In this document: in pieces, positions 9,763 through 18,241 of the stretch | Layout: every line of letters starts with the position of its first letter | How positions within the stretch are numbered: position 1 is the first letter of the stretch | Source: Prado023 sp963736425 | GTDB taxonomy: Bacteria > Actinomycetota > Actinomycetes > S36-B12 > CAIYMF01 | Reading direction: 5' to 3' | DNA length: 64,000 nt | Assembly: GCA_963736425.1 (NCBI GenBank) | Contig: CAVTOX010000002.1 | Span: 1 to 64,000, forward strand | Notes under the pieces: model-generated | The model's database searches: none | Seen by the model: only the letters and a program-made list of their open reading frames with translations | Told to the model about the DNA's origin: nothing | Program-made: the position numbers and the translations under genes

Positions 9763-12391
9763 CTACCTCGTGAGGTACACCTCGACCGACAGCGCGCCCA
9801 CTCGGCCGTACTTCGGGTTCACCCAGACCCGGTAGGTGCCTCTCTTCAGGTTGACGGTTCGAGTCTCCCTGGATCCCGTGGTCCTGTAGGTCTTCAGCGT
9901 CCTCCATGAGCCGTCGGGCTGCTTGCGCTGCACCTGGAACCTCCAGAAGCCCTTTCCCGCATTCGGGTCGACGTCGACGAACAGCTTCGACCGCGCGTTC
10001 TTGGCCACCGCCCGCACGCTTGCGGAGGGCGGCGGCGGGCACCCACCATGGGCTGCGACCCCGTACCCGATCGGGCAGGAGTCCTGGGCGTCTGCGACCC
10101 CGTCCCCGTCGGAGTCGGGGGGCGGGGCAACCGGGGTGGCGCTGATCGGCCCTGCCAGCTCCGCCTCGACGGCCGGGGCCTCCTCGATGGCCGGTCGTGC
10201 GACGGTGATGTTGAGGGTGTTGGTGTCGGTGCCGCCGCGGTTGTCGGTGACGGTGAGGGTGACCTGGTAGGTGCCGGTGGCGGGGAAGGTGTGTTGCGGG
10301 GTGGGACCGGTGCCGTCATCGCCGTCGCCGAAGTCCCAGGTGTAGGTGCTGATCACCCCGTCAGGGTCGATGGACCCGGTCGCGTCGAAGGTGCACGCCA
10401 GGTCGGTGCACACGGGGGCGTCGATCTCGGCGGTCGGGTCCACATTGGGGACCGGGGCCGGGGTGCCGTTCCAGATGAAGGTGCCGCGGGCGCGCCAGTC
10501 GATGGTGGTGTCCTCGAGGACGGGGGTGCCGGACACGACGCCGCGGGTGAAGCCGATGGAGTACAGGTCGGCGTTGGTGCGGTCGGCGAAGTACAACCGG
10601 TCGCCGTCCAGGAACATGCCGGCGACCCGGTTGGGATTGAGGGTGGAGATGGTGCCGGTGGCGGTGAACCGGGCGGCGCCGACGACGCTGGACTCGGGGC
10701 TGAACCCGCGCCAGAACAGCGAGTTGCTGGTCGACATCGTGTAGTAGATCCGCCCGTCGGCCTTGTCGAAGAACATCCCGCTGACGTTCGCGGCATCCGC
10801 TGCGAAGGAGCCGTTGTACAGGTTGACCGTGCTCGGGGTGCCGAACGAGGACCCGTCGAAGGTGCGCCTGGTCAGGGTGCCGTTGGACCAGGCGGTGTAC
10901 AGCTGGTCGTCGATGAGCATGGCTCCCCGGGCTGAGGACCAGGACTCCGGTCCGGTGAGGGTGGCTGGGTTGCTCGGCGGGTTGCTGGCGTCGAAGTACT
11001 GCCGGCGGATGGTGTTCAGGGAGTTCGCCGTGGACCCGACCAGGTAGACGTCGTTGGGCAGGGTGCCCAGGGACTCGACGGGCAGGGTGCGCCCGCCGGC
11101 CAGCGGGAAGAAGGCGATCTTGCGGTGGGTCTCGTTGTAGACGGTGTCGGTGTCGCTGCCGAACCACAGCCCCTGCCCGGTGGCCAGGAAGTCGAACACC
11201 CCCACCCCGCGGTCCCGCCCGGGGTTCCAGGTCAGCGGGATCCCACTGCGCGGGTCCAGCGCGGCCAGGCCCTCGCGCGGTACGGCACCCGGTCCGGCGC
11301 TGTCCCCGGCGAACGGGTTGTTCCACCACCGGAAGTGCCCACCGAGGTACACCGCGGTACCAGTCACCGCGACCGCGTACGTGGTGTCCCCGCCGGTGTA
11401 GGCCACCCAGCTGGCGACCTGCCCGGAACCCGTGGGACCGATCTCGAAGCGGGCAGCCGTGTCACACGGCGAGGTCGACCCGCGGTAGGCCCCCGTCGTG
11501 GTCACGACCACGTACGACCCGTCCGGGCTGACATCCAGATCCCGCATGTACGTGTCGAAGACACTCGCACACTCCGCGGAGTAGAAGTTGGTGCTCCAGC
11601 TGGCCACCGACGCGCTCGTGTCACCCAGGTCGAGCTTGGCGATCTGGTGGCGGGTCGCCGTCCCGATCGAGGTGAAGTTGCCGATCACGAACAACGCCGA
11701 CCCATCCGGCGTCATGTCCATCTTCAGGATGGTGGTGGTGCCCGGCCGGGTGGTCGCGAACGACAGGTTGACGTACTCCGTGAGGGCCCCGGTCGAGGCG
11801 TTGAGCGAGGCAAGAGCCGGCCGGGCGGTGCCCCCGACGTGGGTGAATGCTCCAGCCAGGATCAGGGTGCTGCCGCGCAGCCTCAGGTCCCGGACGGGAC
11901 CCGAGAACGACGGGACCGAGAACCCGGTTGTGCGCTGGCCGTCAGCGACGTTGAGACGCGCGAGGTCGCTCGAGGACGCTCCGTTGACGGCGTTGAACGC
12001 CCCGCCGACGTAGAGCGACTGCTCCGTCGGCAGCTGGCACCAGGGCGGTCACCTCGCCGTTGACGTTGGGCGCGAACGTGGTGCTGATCTGCCCGGTCGT
12101 GGCGTCGAAGGCGAACAGGTTGTTGCGGGTCAGGGTCGGGCTGTTGCTGGCCGAGGCCCGGACCTGGCTGAACGACCCACCCGCGTAGACCGTGTTGCCG
12201 ATCTGGACGATCGCGTTGACCTGCCCAGTCACCACGTGCGGCGTCACGTTGGCCGGATCGACGCTCACGATCACCGACTGAGCCGTCGAGACCGCCCCCG
12301 CCATCGGCGCGCCCACCGCCTGCCCCAGAACCAGCGCAACAACGGCGAACGCCATGAGCGTCCGCGCCAGTCGACTGCCTGCCACGTCCAT
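9763..12391 (-). CDS. Secreted beta-propeller/PKD protein BP-2 (one frameshift)
   Basis: Duplicate of BP-1. ATG 12391 opens MDVAGSRLARTLMAFAVV (signal peptide). The frame changes near 12025, after NGEVTALVPAADG, and is then open to 9763. Domains in order: propeller-type repeats, the LWFGSDTDTVYNETHRKIAF domain, one PKD domain (TWDFGDGDDGTG, about 10200-10440), a thrombospondin type 3-like Asp-rich stretch (DSDGDGVADAQDSCPIGYG), and a C-terminal module (KLFVDVDPNAGKG, ETRTVNLKRGTYRVWVNPKYG). Relative to BP-1 the tail has been exchanged: this module belongs to GH-A and GH-C, not to BP-1. Likely cell-surface or secreted and glycan-associated; function unknown. Confidence 0.7.
10440..12391 (-). 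repeat. Right copy of a ~2 kb direct duplication
   Basis: Partner of 6200-8153. Long identical runs include the region around the start codon (12120-12391 versus 7880-8153) and the segment at 10560-11300. Homologous recombination between the copies would delete the LamG gene and fuse the two propeller genes. The left copy carries more apparent indels. Confidence 0.75.
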
Positions 12392-12536
12392 CCAGCCTCG
12401 ATCCCACACCCTCGTGGGTCCGCACCCCAACTGGTTCCAGCGTACGGCGGCGCCCGTGGGTAACGGAAGGGCCACATCTCACCGGATCGCGAAGCACCGA
12501 TCTGCCCGTTCGCTCCTCTGCAGATGGGAACGCAAA

Positions 12537-12577
12537 GGCCCGCCGGCATCAGCCTCGTGGGCTGAGTCCGGCGGGCC
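12537..12577 (-). terminator. Terminator hairpin after GH-C
   Basis: GGCCCGCCGG (12537-12546) and CCGGCGGGCC (12568-12577) are perfect complements. The loop contains a second nested pair, TCAGCC and GGCTGA. On the minus strand the stem is followed by TTTGCG. It lies 10 nt beyond the stop of the gene ending at 12587 and before the start of BP-2, so it should end the GH-C transcript. The 5' flank GCAAAGGCCCGC recurs at another terminator (46052-46062). Confidence 0.7.
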
Positions 12578-12586
12578 CCTGACAAC

Positions 12587-13984
12587 TCACTTCTTCAGGC
12601 GGACCTCACCCGACAGGTTGCCCTGGTACCCGTACTTGGGGTTCACCCACACCCGGTACGTGCCCTTCTTGAAGTTGAGCGTGCGGGTCTCCTTGGTTCC
12701 GTAGGTCCGGTAGGTCCGCTTCAGCGTCGCCCACGATCCATTGGCCCGCTTCTTCTGGACCTTCATCGTCCAGTAGCCCTTCTTGCCCTTGTTCGGGTTC
12801 ACGTCCACGTACAACTTGGATCCTCCGCGAACGGCCTTGACCGTGATCTGAGGCTTCGGCTTGAAGGTGGGAGTGCCGGTGACCGGTGACGTGATGACAG
12901 GAGCCACGACGCCCGGGGTCGCAGGTTGGGTCGTGGCCGGGCTCCACCTGTCGGACCGCGCGAGCAGCTGTGCGAAGAGGGCCAGCTTGGCCGGGTGGTC
13001 CAAGCTGAACGTGGCGTTCGGGTCCTCTTCGGACTGGTTGTTCTCGTCTCGAGCCGAGCCATCCCAGTAGCTCAAGGCCGACCCACCGGCCGCCCTCATG
13101 TCGTCGTAGCCCCGAGCCAGCCACTGGACGTCCCGATCCGCCGCCATGTTGGTGAAGGCAGTCTCGGCAACCCCCCACTTGGCCCCGCCCGCCGAAGCGG
13201 CCCACGCGCTGATCTTGGCGTAGTAGGTGCTGAGCTCAGTGAAGGTCTTCACGTCCTTGCCCAATGCGTTCTTGGTCCAGTAGCGGTTGTAGGGGTTGAA
13301 CCCGGTGATGTCGACGTACTGGACGCCGGGCCACAGGGCTGCCATGGACAGCGAGGGCCCTCCGCGACGCTCGAACTGGTAGTAGCCCGTGAGGATCACG
13401 GAGAAGGCGATGTTGGGCTGGGCTCGGAAGATGGGTGCCAGTCGCTGCTGCATCGCCTTCCAGTCCTGGAGGTTGTCGGTCGCGCGTCGGCCTTCGGGGT
13501 TGTGGTGGATCGCGACCCAGACCGGGCCGGGAAGAGCGCCGAGTTGCTGTGCCAGATCGGCGGCCCAGGCGTCCCCAGCCCCAGCAGCCATCTCGGCCCA
13601 TGTCAGCTGCGTGGTCGTGCCCGGCGCGTAGGGGGCTTTGAACGACACCCAGGGCACGCGCCCGCCCTGAAGGTCTGCCGCTGCCCGTTGCACGGCCTTG
13701 GCCTGCTGGTTACCGCGCCAATAGGTGCGGTGGACGCCCAACGTGGCCCCCAACTGCGCTTCCCGAGGCGCTGGATCCTGCGCCTGGTTCACGCTCGCTG
13801 CGCCGAGGAGGACTTGACCGCCCAATGGGATGCCCCGCGGGGACCAGAGTGTGTCGGCCTGGCTCGGTGTCGCCCACCCCAGGCCCCCGATGAGAAGCGC
13901 TACGGCTGTCAAGATCCCAGTCACCGTTCTCCGATACGTCGAACGTGACCGACGAGGCCCGACAACCACCTGTGAATCGATCAT
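12587..13984 (-). CDS. Secreted glycoside-hydrolase-like protein GH-C
   Basis: Intact 465-residue paralog of GH-A and GH-B. ATG 13984 is preceded by AGGGGGTG about 7 nt upstream and opens a signal peptide (MIDSQVVV, then GILTAVALLIGGLGW, cleavage near PSQA). The barrel-like domain shows WSPRGIPLGGQVLLG, LGVHRTYW, PWVSFKAPYA, DITGFNPYN and AETAFTN. Where GH-A and GH-B have HEPE, this protein has HHNPEG: the likely acid/base Glu is Asn (codon AAC). It may therefore be a non-catalytic binding protein or use the following Glu. The C-terminal module (KLYVDVNPNKGKKGYW, ETRTLNFKKGTYRVWV, ending VRLKK) follows a Pro/Thr-rich linker. Family assignment to clan GH-A is by motif only. Confidence 0.75.
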   Translation of the reverse strand: MIDSQVVVGPRRSRSTYRRTVTGILTAVALLIGGLGWATPSQADTLWSPRGIPLGGQVLLGAASVNQAQDPAPREAQLGATLGVHRTYWRGNQQAKAVQRAAADLQGGRVPWVSFKAPYAPGTTTQLTWAEMAAGAGDAWAADLAQQLGALPGPVWVAIHHNPEGRRATDNLQDWKAMQQRLAPIFRAQPNIAFSVILTGYYQFERRGGPSLSMAALWPGVQYVDITGFNPYNRYWTKNALGKDVKTFTELSTYYAKISAWAASAGGAKWGVAETAFTNMAADRDVQWLARGYDDMRAAGGSALSYWDGSARDENNQSEEDPNATFSLDHPAKLALFAQLLARSDRWSPATTQPATPGVVAPVITSPVTGTPTFKPKPQITVKAVRGGSKLYVDVNPNKGKKGYWTMKVQKKRANGSWATLKRTYRTYGTKETRTLNFKKGTYRVWVNPKYGYQGNLSGEVRLKK

Positions 13985-14317
13985 GAAACACCCCCTGCAA
14001 CTTGTCGTTCCCGATGACCCCCAGCCTGCCGACCGGGTGAATCCGAAGCAATACGTGCATCTGCGAGCATATAGCCCGGGGCACACCCTGATTGCCGCGA
14101 GGTGCGCGGTTAGCCCGCACGAGCGACATCGTAGGCCGTCGATGCTCTGGCGTCGAGGGACCATCGTGCCCGTTCATCGCCCCAACTGCGCGACTCACGC
14201 AGTCACCCAGGATCTGGTCTGGGGCCCGTCCGGCTAAACCGGGGCTGCGGGGCTGCCGATCACTGAGATGGAGGGGATCGAAACGCTCGGGGACTTGTTG
14301 GAAGGTAGGTCCGATTC
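13985..14317. promoter_or_regulatory. Divergent promoter region of GH-C and a small membrane protein
   Basis: This 333-bp gap holds no supported gene. On the minus strand a TATATGCT sequence (complement of about 14066-14073) could serve as a -10 element for GH-C. The plus side should carry the promoter of the small gene at 14318. No clear -35 boxes or operators were recognised. Confidence 0.3.
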
Positions 14318-14524
14318 ATGAGCACATTCACTGAGCACCCAACGCCTGTCCTGCGGCGACGAACTGGCGGCGCAATTCCCGGCAACACCCGGCCGACGGT
14401 CCGTCCCTACCGAGCTCCGCGGCCTCCTGAGTCGGAGTTGGCCTCCTCGCGCGGACTTGTCCTTGCGCTGCTCATGGTCCTGCCCTTCTGGCTGTGCATG
14501 GCGGCCGTCACCACGCTGGCCTGA
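14318..14524 (+). CDS. Small single-span membrane protein
   Basis: A GGAAGGTAGG ribosome-binding site lies about 8 nt before ATG 14318. The 68-residue product has a polar, Pro/Arg-rich N-terminal half (MSTFTEHPTPVLRRR) and one hydrophobic segment at the C-terminus (LVLALLMVLPFWLCMAAVTTLA), so it is probably a tail-anchored inner-membrane protein with its N-terminus inside. I recognise no family. The convincing ribosome-binding site and membrane segment argue for a real gene, but the length leaves doubt. Confidence 0.5.
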   Translation: MSTFTEHPTPVLRRRTGGAIPGNTRPTVRPYRAPRPPESELASSRGLVLALLMVLPFWLCMAAVTTLA

Positions 14525-14639
14525 TCCGGCACGCGGCCGAGTGTCGACCGTTCCGAGCACATAGGAGGAGAGCGCCGGGACCATTGGGTGTCCGCATGCG
14601 CGGACCGGCGAGCGTCGTGAATGAGGCCCTGCCCGGCAT

Positions 14640-15003
14640 GGATCCGACCGGGGCTCCAGCAAGGAGTCGAAGCTGTGGTTCACGGGCTGCGCACTGACGA
14701 GCGCTGCCACAAGGGGTGAGGCGAGGTGTGCGCTCTGGTGGATCAGCAGGTCGGGCCGAAGTCCCTGCCCACAGCGAGCAGACCGTCGACGACGAGGGCC
14801 GCACCGACCTCCCCGAACAACCGCGGGACCCAGTCGTTGACGACCCGCGCAGACGGCACCCCGTGACCGGGCTTCCCTCGAGTCCGGCTGGCCAGGCTGC
14901 GAACAGCTGGCTGGTGTCCGCCAGCCCACTGGGCGCCACTCCCACCCGTGCCGTGCGATCAGGTCCGCCGGCCAGGGCGTCGCCCGAGTGCGCGGGCAAC
15001 GGC
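14640..15003 (-). pseudogene. Decayed UGT-type glycosyltransferase (N-terminal domain only)
   Basis: Reading the minus strand from 15003 downward and allowing about four frame changes gives, in order, PADLIARHGWEWRPVG, GLADTSQLFAAWPAGLEG, ARVVNDWVPRLFGEVGAALV, DGLLAVGRDF, then RPDLLIHQSAHLASPLVAAL and NHSFDSLLEPR. This is the order and pattern of the acceptor-binding domain of YjiC/macrolide-type UDP-sugar glycosyltransferases, in which the RPDLVVH-x(4)-AGPLVAAL motif is typical. The first strand and the whole donor-binding half are missing, so it cannot be functional. It lies directly behind the Gfo/Idh/MocA gene. Its presence suggests that this area once encoded glycan or glycoside synthesis. 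Confidence 0.55.
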
Positions 15004-15006
15004 TGC

Positions 15007-16173
15007 TCAGCAGGCCGTCCAGCGGCCGTCCGCCGCGCTGGACGCGATGACCGCCTCGACGAAGCGCACGCCGACGAGCCCGTCCCAGGAGGTCGGGAAG
15101 TGCATGGCCAGTGGATCGGCCCGTGTCCCGGCGCGCCGGGCCGCGATCGCCTCTGCGGCGTCTGAGTAGAGATTCGCGAAGCTGTCGGGGAACCCCTCCG
15201 GGTGCCCGGCGACCAGGTGTGTCGACCGCGCCGACAACGCACGCGTTCCCGGTCCGTTCGGGGTCCGCACCTCAGCGGGGCGGTTGATGGGCTTGAAGGC
15301 CAGTGCCTGCGGGACCTCCTGCATCCACTCCACGCTCCCGAGGGTGCCGCTCACCCGGATCCGCAGGCAGTTCTCCACACCTGCTGCCGCCTGCGTCACC
15401 CAGAAGGACCCACGGGCACCGTTGTCGAAGCGCAGCAGTGCCCCAGCGAAGTCGTCGATGGTACGGCCGGGCACGATCGCACCGATGTCGGCGGCCACCT
15501 CCGAGACCTCCAGCCCGGTGATGAACCGGGCGAGGTTGTGGGCATGCGTCCCGATGTCGCCCATGACCCGCGAAGGCCCGCCGCGGACCGGATCGAACTT
15601 CCAGCTGCCGGGCTCGGGGGGCGGTGCGGACTCATCGGCCTTCCCGCCCTGGACGTACTCGACCTGGACCAGGCGGATCGTGCCCAGCTCCCCGGCCCCG
15701 ACCATCGCCCGGGCCTGGCGCACCATCGGGTACCCGGTGTAGTTGTGGGTGAGGCAGAAGACGAGCCCCGACTCGACGGCAGCGGCGTGCAGGGCCTCAG
15801 CATCGGCCAGCGTGTTGGTCATGGGCTTGTCGCAGATGACGTCCACACCGTGCTGGATCGCTGCCATCGCGTACTCGAAGTGGCTGTCGTTGGGCGTCAT
15901 GATCGCCACGACGTCGATGCCATCGGCCCGTCCGGACTCCACGTCGAGCATGGCTGAGACGGTCGCATAAGCGCGATCGGGCGCGATCCCCATCGCCACA
16001 GCGGCACCGTGGGAGCGCTCAGGATTCGACGACAGGACTCCGGCCACCAGCTCGTAGCGGTCATCGCGACGCGCTGCACTGCGATGCATCCCGCCGATGA
16101 ACGAACCCGGTCCCCCACCGATCACGCCGAGGCGTAACCGACGGCCGAGCATCGTGCGTACGGGATCGTTCAT
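15007..16173 (-). CDS. Gfo/Idh/MocA family oxidoreductase
   Basis: 388 residues; ATG 16173 with a strong AAGGAGGA site 7 nt upstream. NAD(P)-binding Rossmann fold at the N-terminus (LRLGVIGGGPGSFIGGMH), then CDKPMTNT (the EKP-equivalent Lys), LTHNYTGYP, and GDIGTHAHNLARFITGL, which carries the Asp/His of the active site. These enzymes are cytoplasmic and oxidise or reduce sugars, inositols and related compounds with NAD(P). Exact substrate cannot be read from the sequence. Context (glycosyltransferase remnant downstream, esterase upstream) points to sugar metabolism, as inference. The frame is intact in a neighbourhood of broken ones. Confidence 0.85.
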   Translation of the reverse strand: MNDPVRTMLGRRLRLGVIGGGPGSFIGGMHRSAARRDDRYELVAGVLSSNPERSHGAAVAMGIAPDRAYATVSAMLDVESGRADGIDVVAIMTPNDSHFEYAMAAIQHGVDVICDKPMTNTLADAEALHAAAVESGLVFCLTHNYTGYPMVRQARAMVGAGELGTIRLVQVEYVQGGKADESAPPPEPGSWKFDPVRGGPSRVMGDIGTHAHNLARFITGLEVSEVAADIGAIVPGRTIDDFAGALLRFDNGARGSFWVTQAAAGVENCLRIRVSGTLGSVEWMQEVPQALAFKPINRPAEVRTPNGPGTRALSARSTHLVAGHPEGFPDSFANLYSDAAEAIAARRAGTRADPLAMHFPTSWDGLVGVRFVEAVIASSAADGRWTAC

Positions 16174-16253
16174 TCGGGTCCTCCTTCGTGCCGGCCCGCG
16201 ACCGGATGTCCGGGTTGCTGGCGGGGATCTCCACGCTCCGCACAGTAGACGGA

Positions 16254-17155
16254 TCAACCGGTGGAGTGCCCCGCAGCCAGCTCCTTGATCCACGCGACTG
16301 CAGCAGGTCCCGCGACGTCCGCGGAGTAGATCGTCTGATGGGTGGCACCCGGGACGACCTCAAGGCGGACCGGGACGCCGGCGCGCGTCAGCGACGACTC
16401 GAATGCCTGCGACTGCTCCAGCGGCACGTCATCATCGGAATCCCCGTGCAGGAGCAGGACCTGTAGGTCCTCCTGCGCGCGCTCCGGCGTCGACCAGCCC
16501 GATCGGGTCGCCCTCGCGCCAGGCCTCGGGCTTCTCCTCCGGCGTGCCCCCGAAGAAGTCGACGAGCCCGAACTCGAACGCCCTCACGTCGTACACGCCG
16601 GCCACGCCGACCAGCCCGGTGATCCGGGGCGCGGGTAGGGGCACTGCCCTGCCGGCCCAGCGCCCTCCAGGGCGGCGAGGGACGCCAGATGACCGCCCGC
16701 TGAGTGCCCGAGCGCGACCACAGGACCGGGATCCACCCCAGCCGAACGCGCGGCGTGCGCGGCGAAAGCCGAGGCGCACAGCGACGTCCTGCACAGGGAC
16801 CGGGAAGGCAACTCCGTCCCGGCCTGCCCGGTAGGTCGCGTTGACTGCGACGAAGCCGGCGTCGGACAGGCGGGCCGCCAACGGGGCCAGACCGCGGCGG
16901 TCGGCGGTCTGCCAACCCCCGCCGGGGACCAGGAGGACCACGGGAACGTCGCCCCCCTTGTCCCGGTCGGGCAGGTACACATCGGCTTCCAGCCCCGGGC
17001 AGGTACTCGCTGGTGGAGTCCGGTGCCCGGGTGGAGCCCGCAGGACCCGCGGCGCCCTGCCCGACCGGGGGCCGCGAGCATCCGCCGGCCACCGCCAGGG
17101 CGGCCACCGCCAGCCCGACGACGACCGGACGGATCAGTCCCGTCGGACGATGCAA
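16254..17155 (-). CDS. Lipoprotein alpha/beta-hydrolase (esterase, frameshifted)
   Basis: TTG 17155 opens a lipoprotein signal peptide ending in the lipobox AVAGGC. After frame changes near 17000, 16790, 16650 and 16480 the protein continues with DVYLPDRDKGG, VVLLVPGGGWQTADRRGL (oxyanion-hole region), VVALGHSAGGHLASLAALEG (nucleophile Ser), GLVGVAGVYDVRAFEFG, LLLHGDSDDDVPLEQS (acid Asp) and VPGATHQTIYS (catalytic His), ending WIKELAAGHSTG at 16254. That is a complete catalytic triad of the BD-FAE/HSL-like esterase group, anchored outside the membrane by a lipid. The start is weak (no good ribosome-binding site). The preserved triad across four indels suggests that the indels are consensus errors. 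Confidence 0.65.
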
Positions 17156-17222
17156 TCGGGTGCCCCGCGTTGTTCCTCAACTCCGTCTCACCTCCGCGAG
17201 CGTCGAGCCGCGCTCGATCCGC

Positions 17223-18044
17223 TCAGTCTGCCTCGGGCTTGCGGGCGCGGATGAACGCGGATGCGAAGGCCCCATCGGCGAGGTCGGCAGTGGCCTGCGT
17301 CGCCAGCTCCTCGCTGAGGACGGAGCGGGCGTCGTCGGCCGTGTAGACCCGGGTGGGCTCGACGCTCGCGTCCACGAATCCGGCCTCGCCGAGCAGGTGG
17401 AGGAACTCCTGCTCCTCGAGTGCCCCGGCAAGGCACCCCGCCCAGGCCTCCATCGACTCGCGCACCCCCGCAGGCATGTCACCGCGCACGACGATGTCGG
17501 CGACGGCGAAGCGGCCACCGGGCTTCAGGACCCGGAACGCCTCGCGCAGCACCGGGCCCTTGTCGGCGGCCAGGTTGATGACGCAGTTGGAGATGATCAC
17601 GTCGATCGTGGCGTCGGGCAGGGGCATGCTCTCGATGTGTCCCCTTGAGGAACTCGACGTTGGTGGCGCCGGCCTGCGGCCATGTTCCGGTTGGCCAGCG
17701 CCAGCATCTCGTCAGTCATGTCCAGGCCGTAGGCCCTGCCGGTCGGTCCGACCCGTTGGGCGGACAGCAGGACGTCGATCCCGCCGCCGGAGCCCAGGTC
17801 CAGGACCACGTCCCCCGGCGTCAACTCGGCCAGCGCGGTCGGGTTCCCGCAGCCCAGGGAGGCCAGGACGGCATCACCGGGCAGGTCGGCCACCTGCTGG
17901 GGGTCGTACAGGTCGGCACTGATGGGATCGGCGGACTGCCCGCCGCAGCAGCCGTCGCCGCAGCAGGACGTGACGCCGGTGGTCGTGGCTCGCATGGCGG
18001 CGGCGGCGTAGTGGTCGCGGACGATCTGGTGGATCTCGTGTCAT
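17223..18044 (-). CDS. arsM: Arsenite S-adenosylmethyltransferase ArsM (frameshifted)
   Basis: ATG 18044 with GGAG 8 nt upstream. One base is missing just after the start (near 18036), and extra bases appear near 17683 and 17641. Corrected, the protein reads EIHQIVRDHYAAAAMRATTTG, a Cys-rich stretch (SCCGDGCCGG), then LGCGNPTALAELTPGDVVLD and LGSGGGIDVLLSAQRVGP (SAM-binding), GLDMTDEMLALA, and SNCVINLAADKGPVLREAFR. This is the canonical ArsM sequence pattern. It methylates trivalent arsenic with S-adenosylmethionine in the cytoplasm, giving methylarsenicals. Its start overlaps the stop of an arsR remnant by ATGA, so the pair was once an operon. The neighbouring genes (GTPase, permease) are not known arsenic genes. 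Confidence 0.8.
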
Positions 18045-18241
18045 GGTGCTCTCCTGAGGGTGATGGTTCGGGTTCGTGGGGTGGGCGGACGAGCTCGTCG
18101 TCCGGCGGGTCGCGCCCGCTCGGGGTCAGCCGCCACCTGCCCAAGAGCGACGATCGCTGCGCTCGCGTGGCGCCCATCGGGGTTGATCGAGTAGTGCGCC
18201 CAGCGCCCGTCGGCGTCCTGGCCACCTGCCACGACGGGCGT
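18041..18241 (-). pseudogene. Truncated ArsR-family repressor (C-terminal wing only)
   Basis: The frame ending in TGA at 18041 reads GGQDADGRWAHYSINPDGRHA, matching the beta-wing of ArsR/SmtB repressors (GRWVYYALD-type). The metal-site and recognition-helix part is absent: the preceding gene stops at 18242, immediately upstream. No ribosome-binding site precedes the possible GTG at 18232. The stop overlaps the arsM start (ATGA), typical of an arsR-arsM operon. This is therefore a 5'-truncated repressor left in front of arsM, which would leave arsM without its own repressor. Confidence 0.6.

Noticed and set aside
14716..15165. Plus-strand 149-codon frame
   Set aside because: Antisense to the glycosyltransferase remnant and the Gfo/Idh gene; composition is that of a shadow frame.
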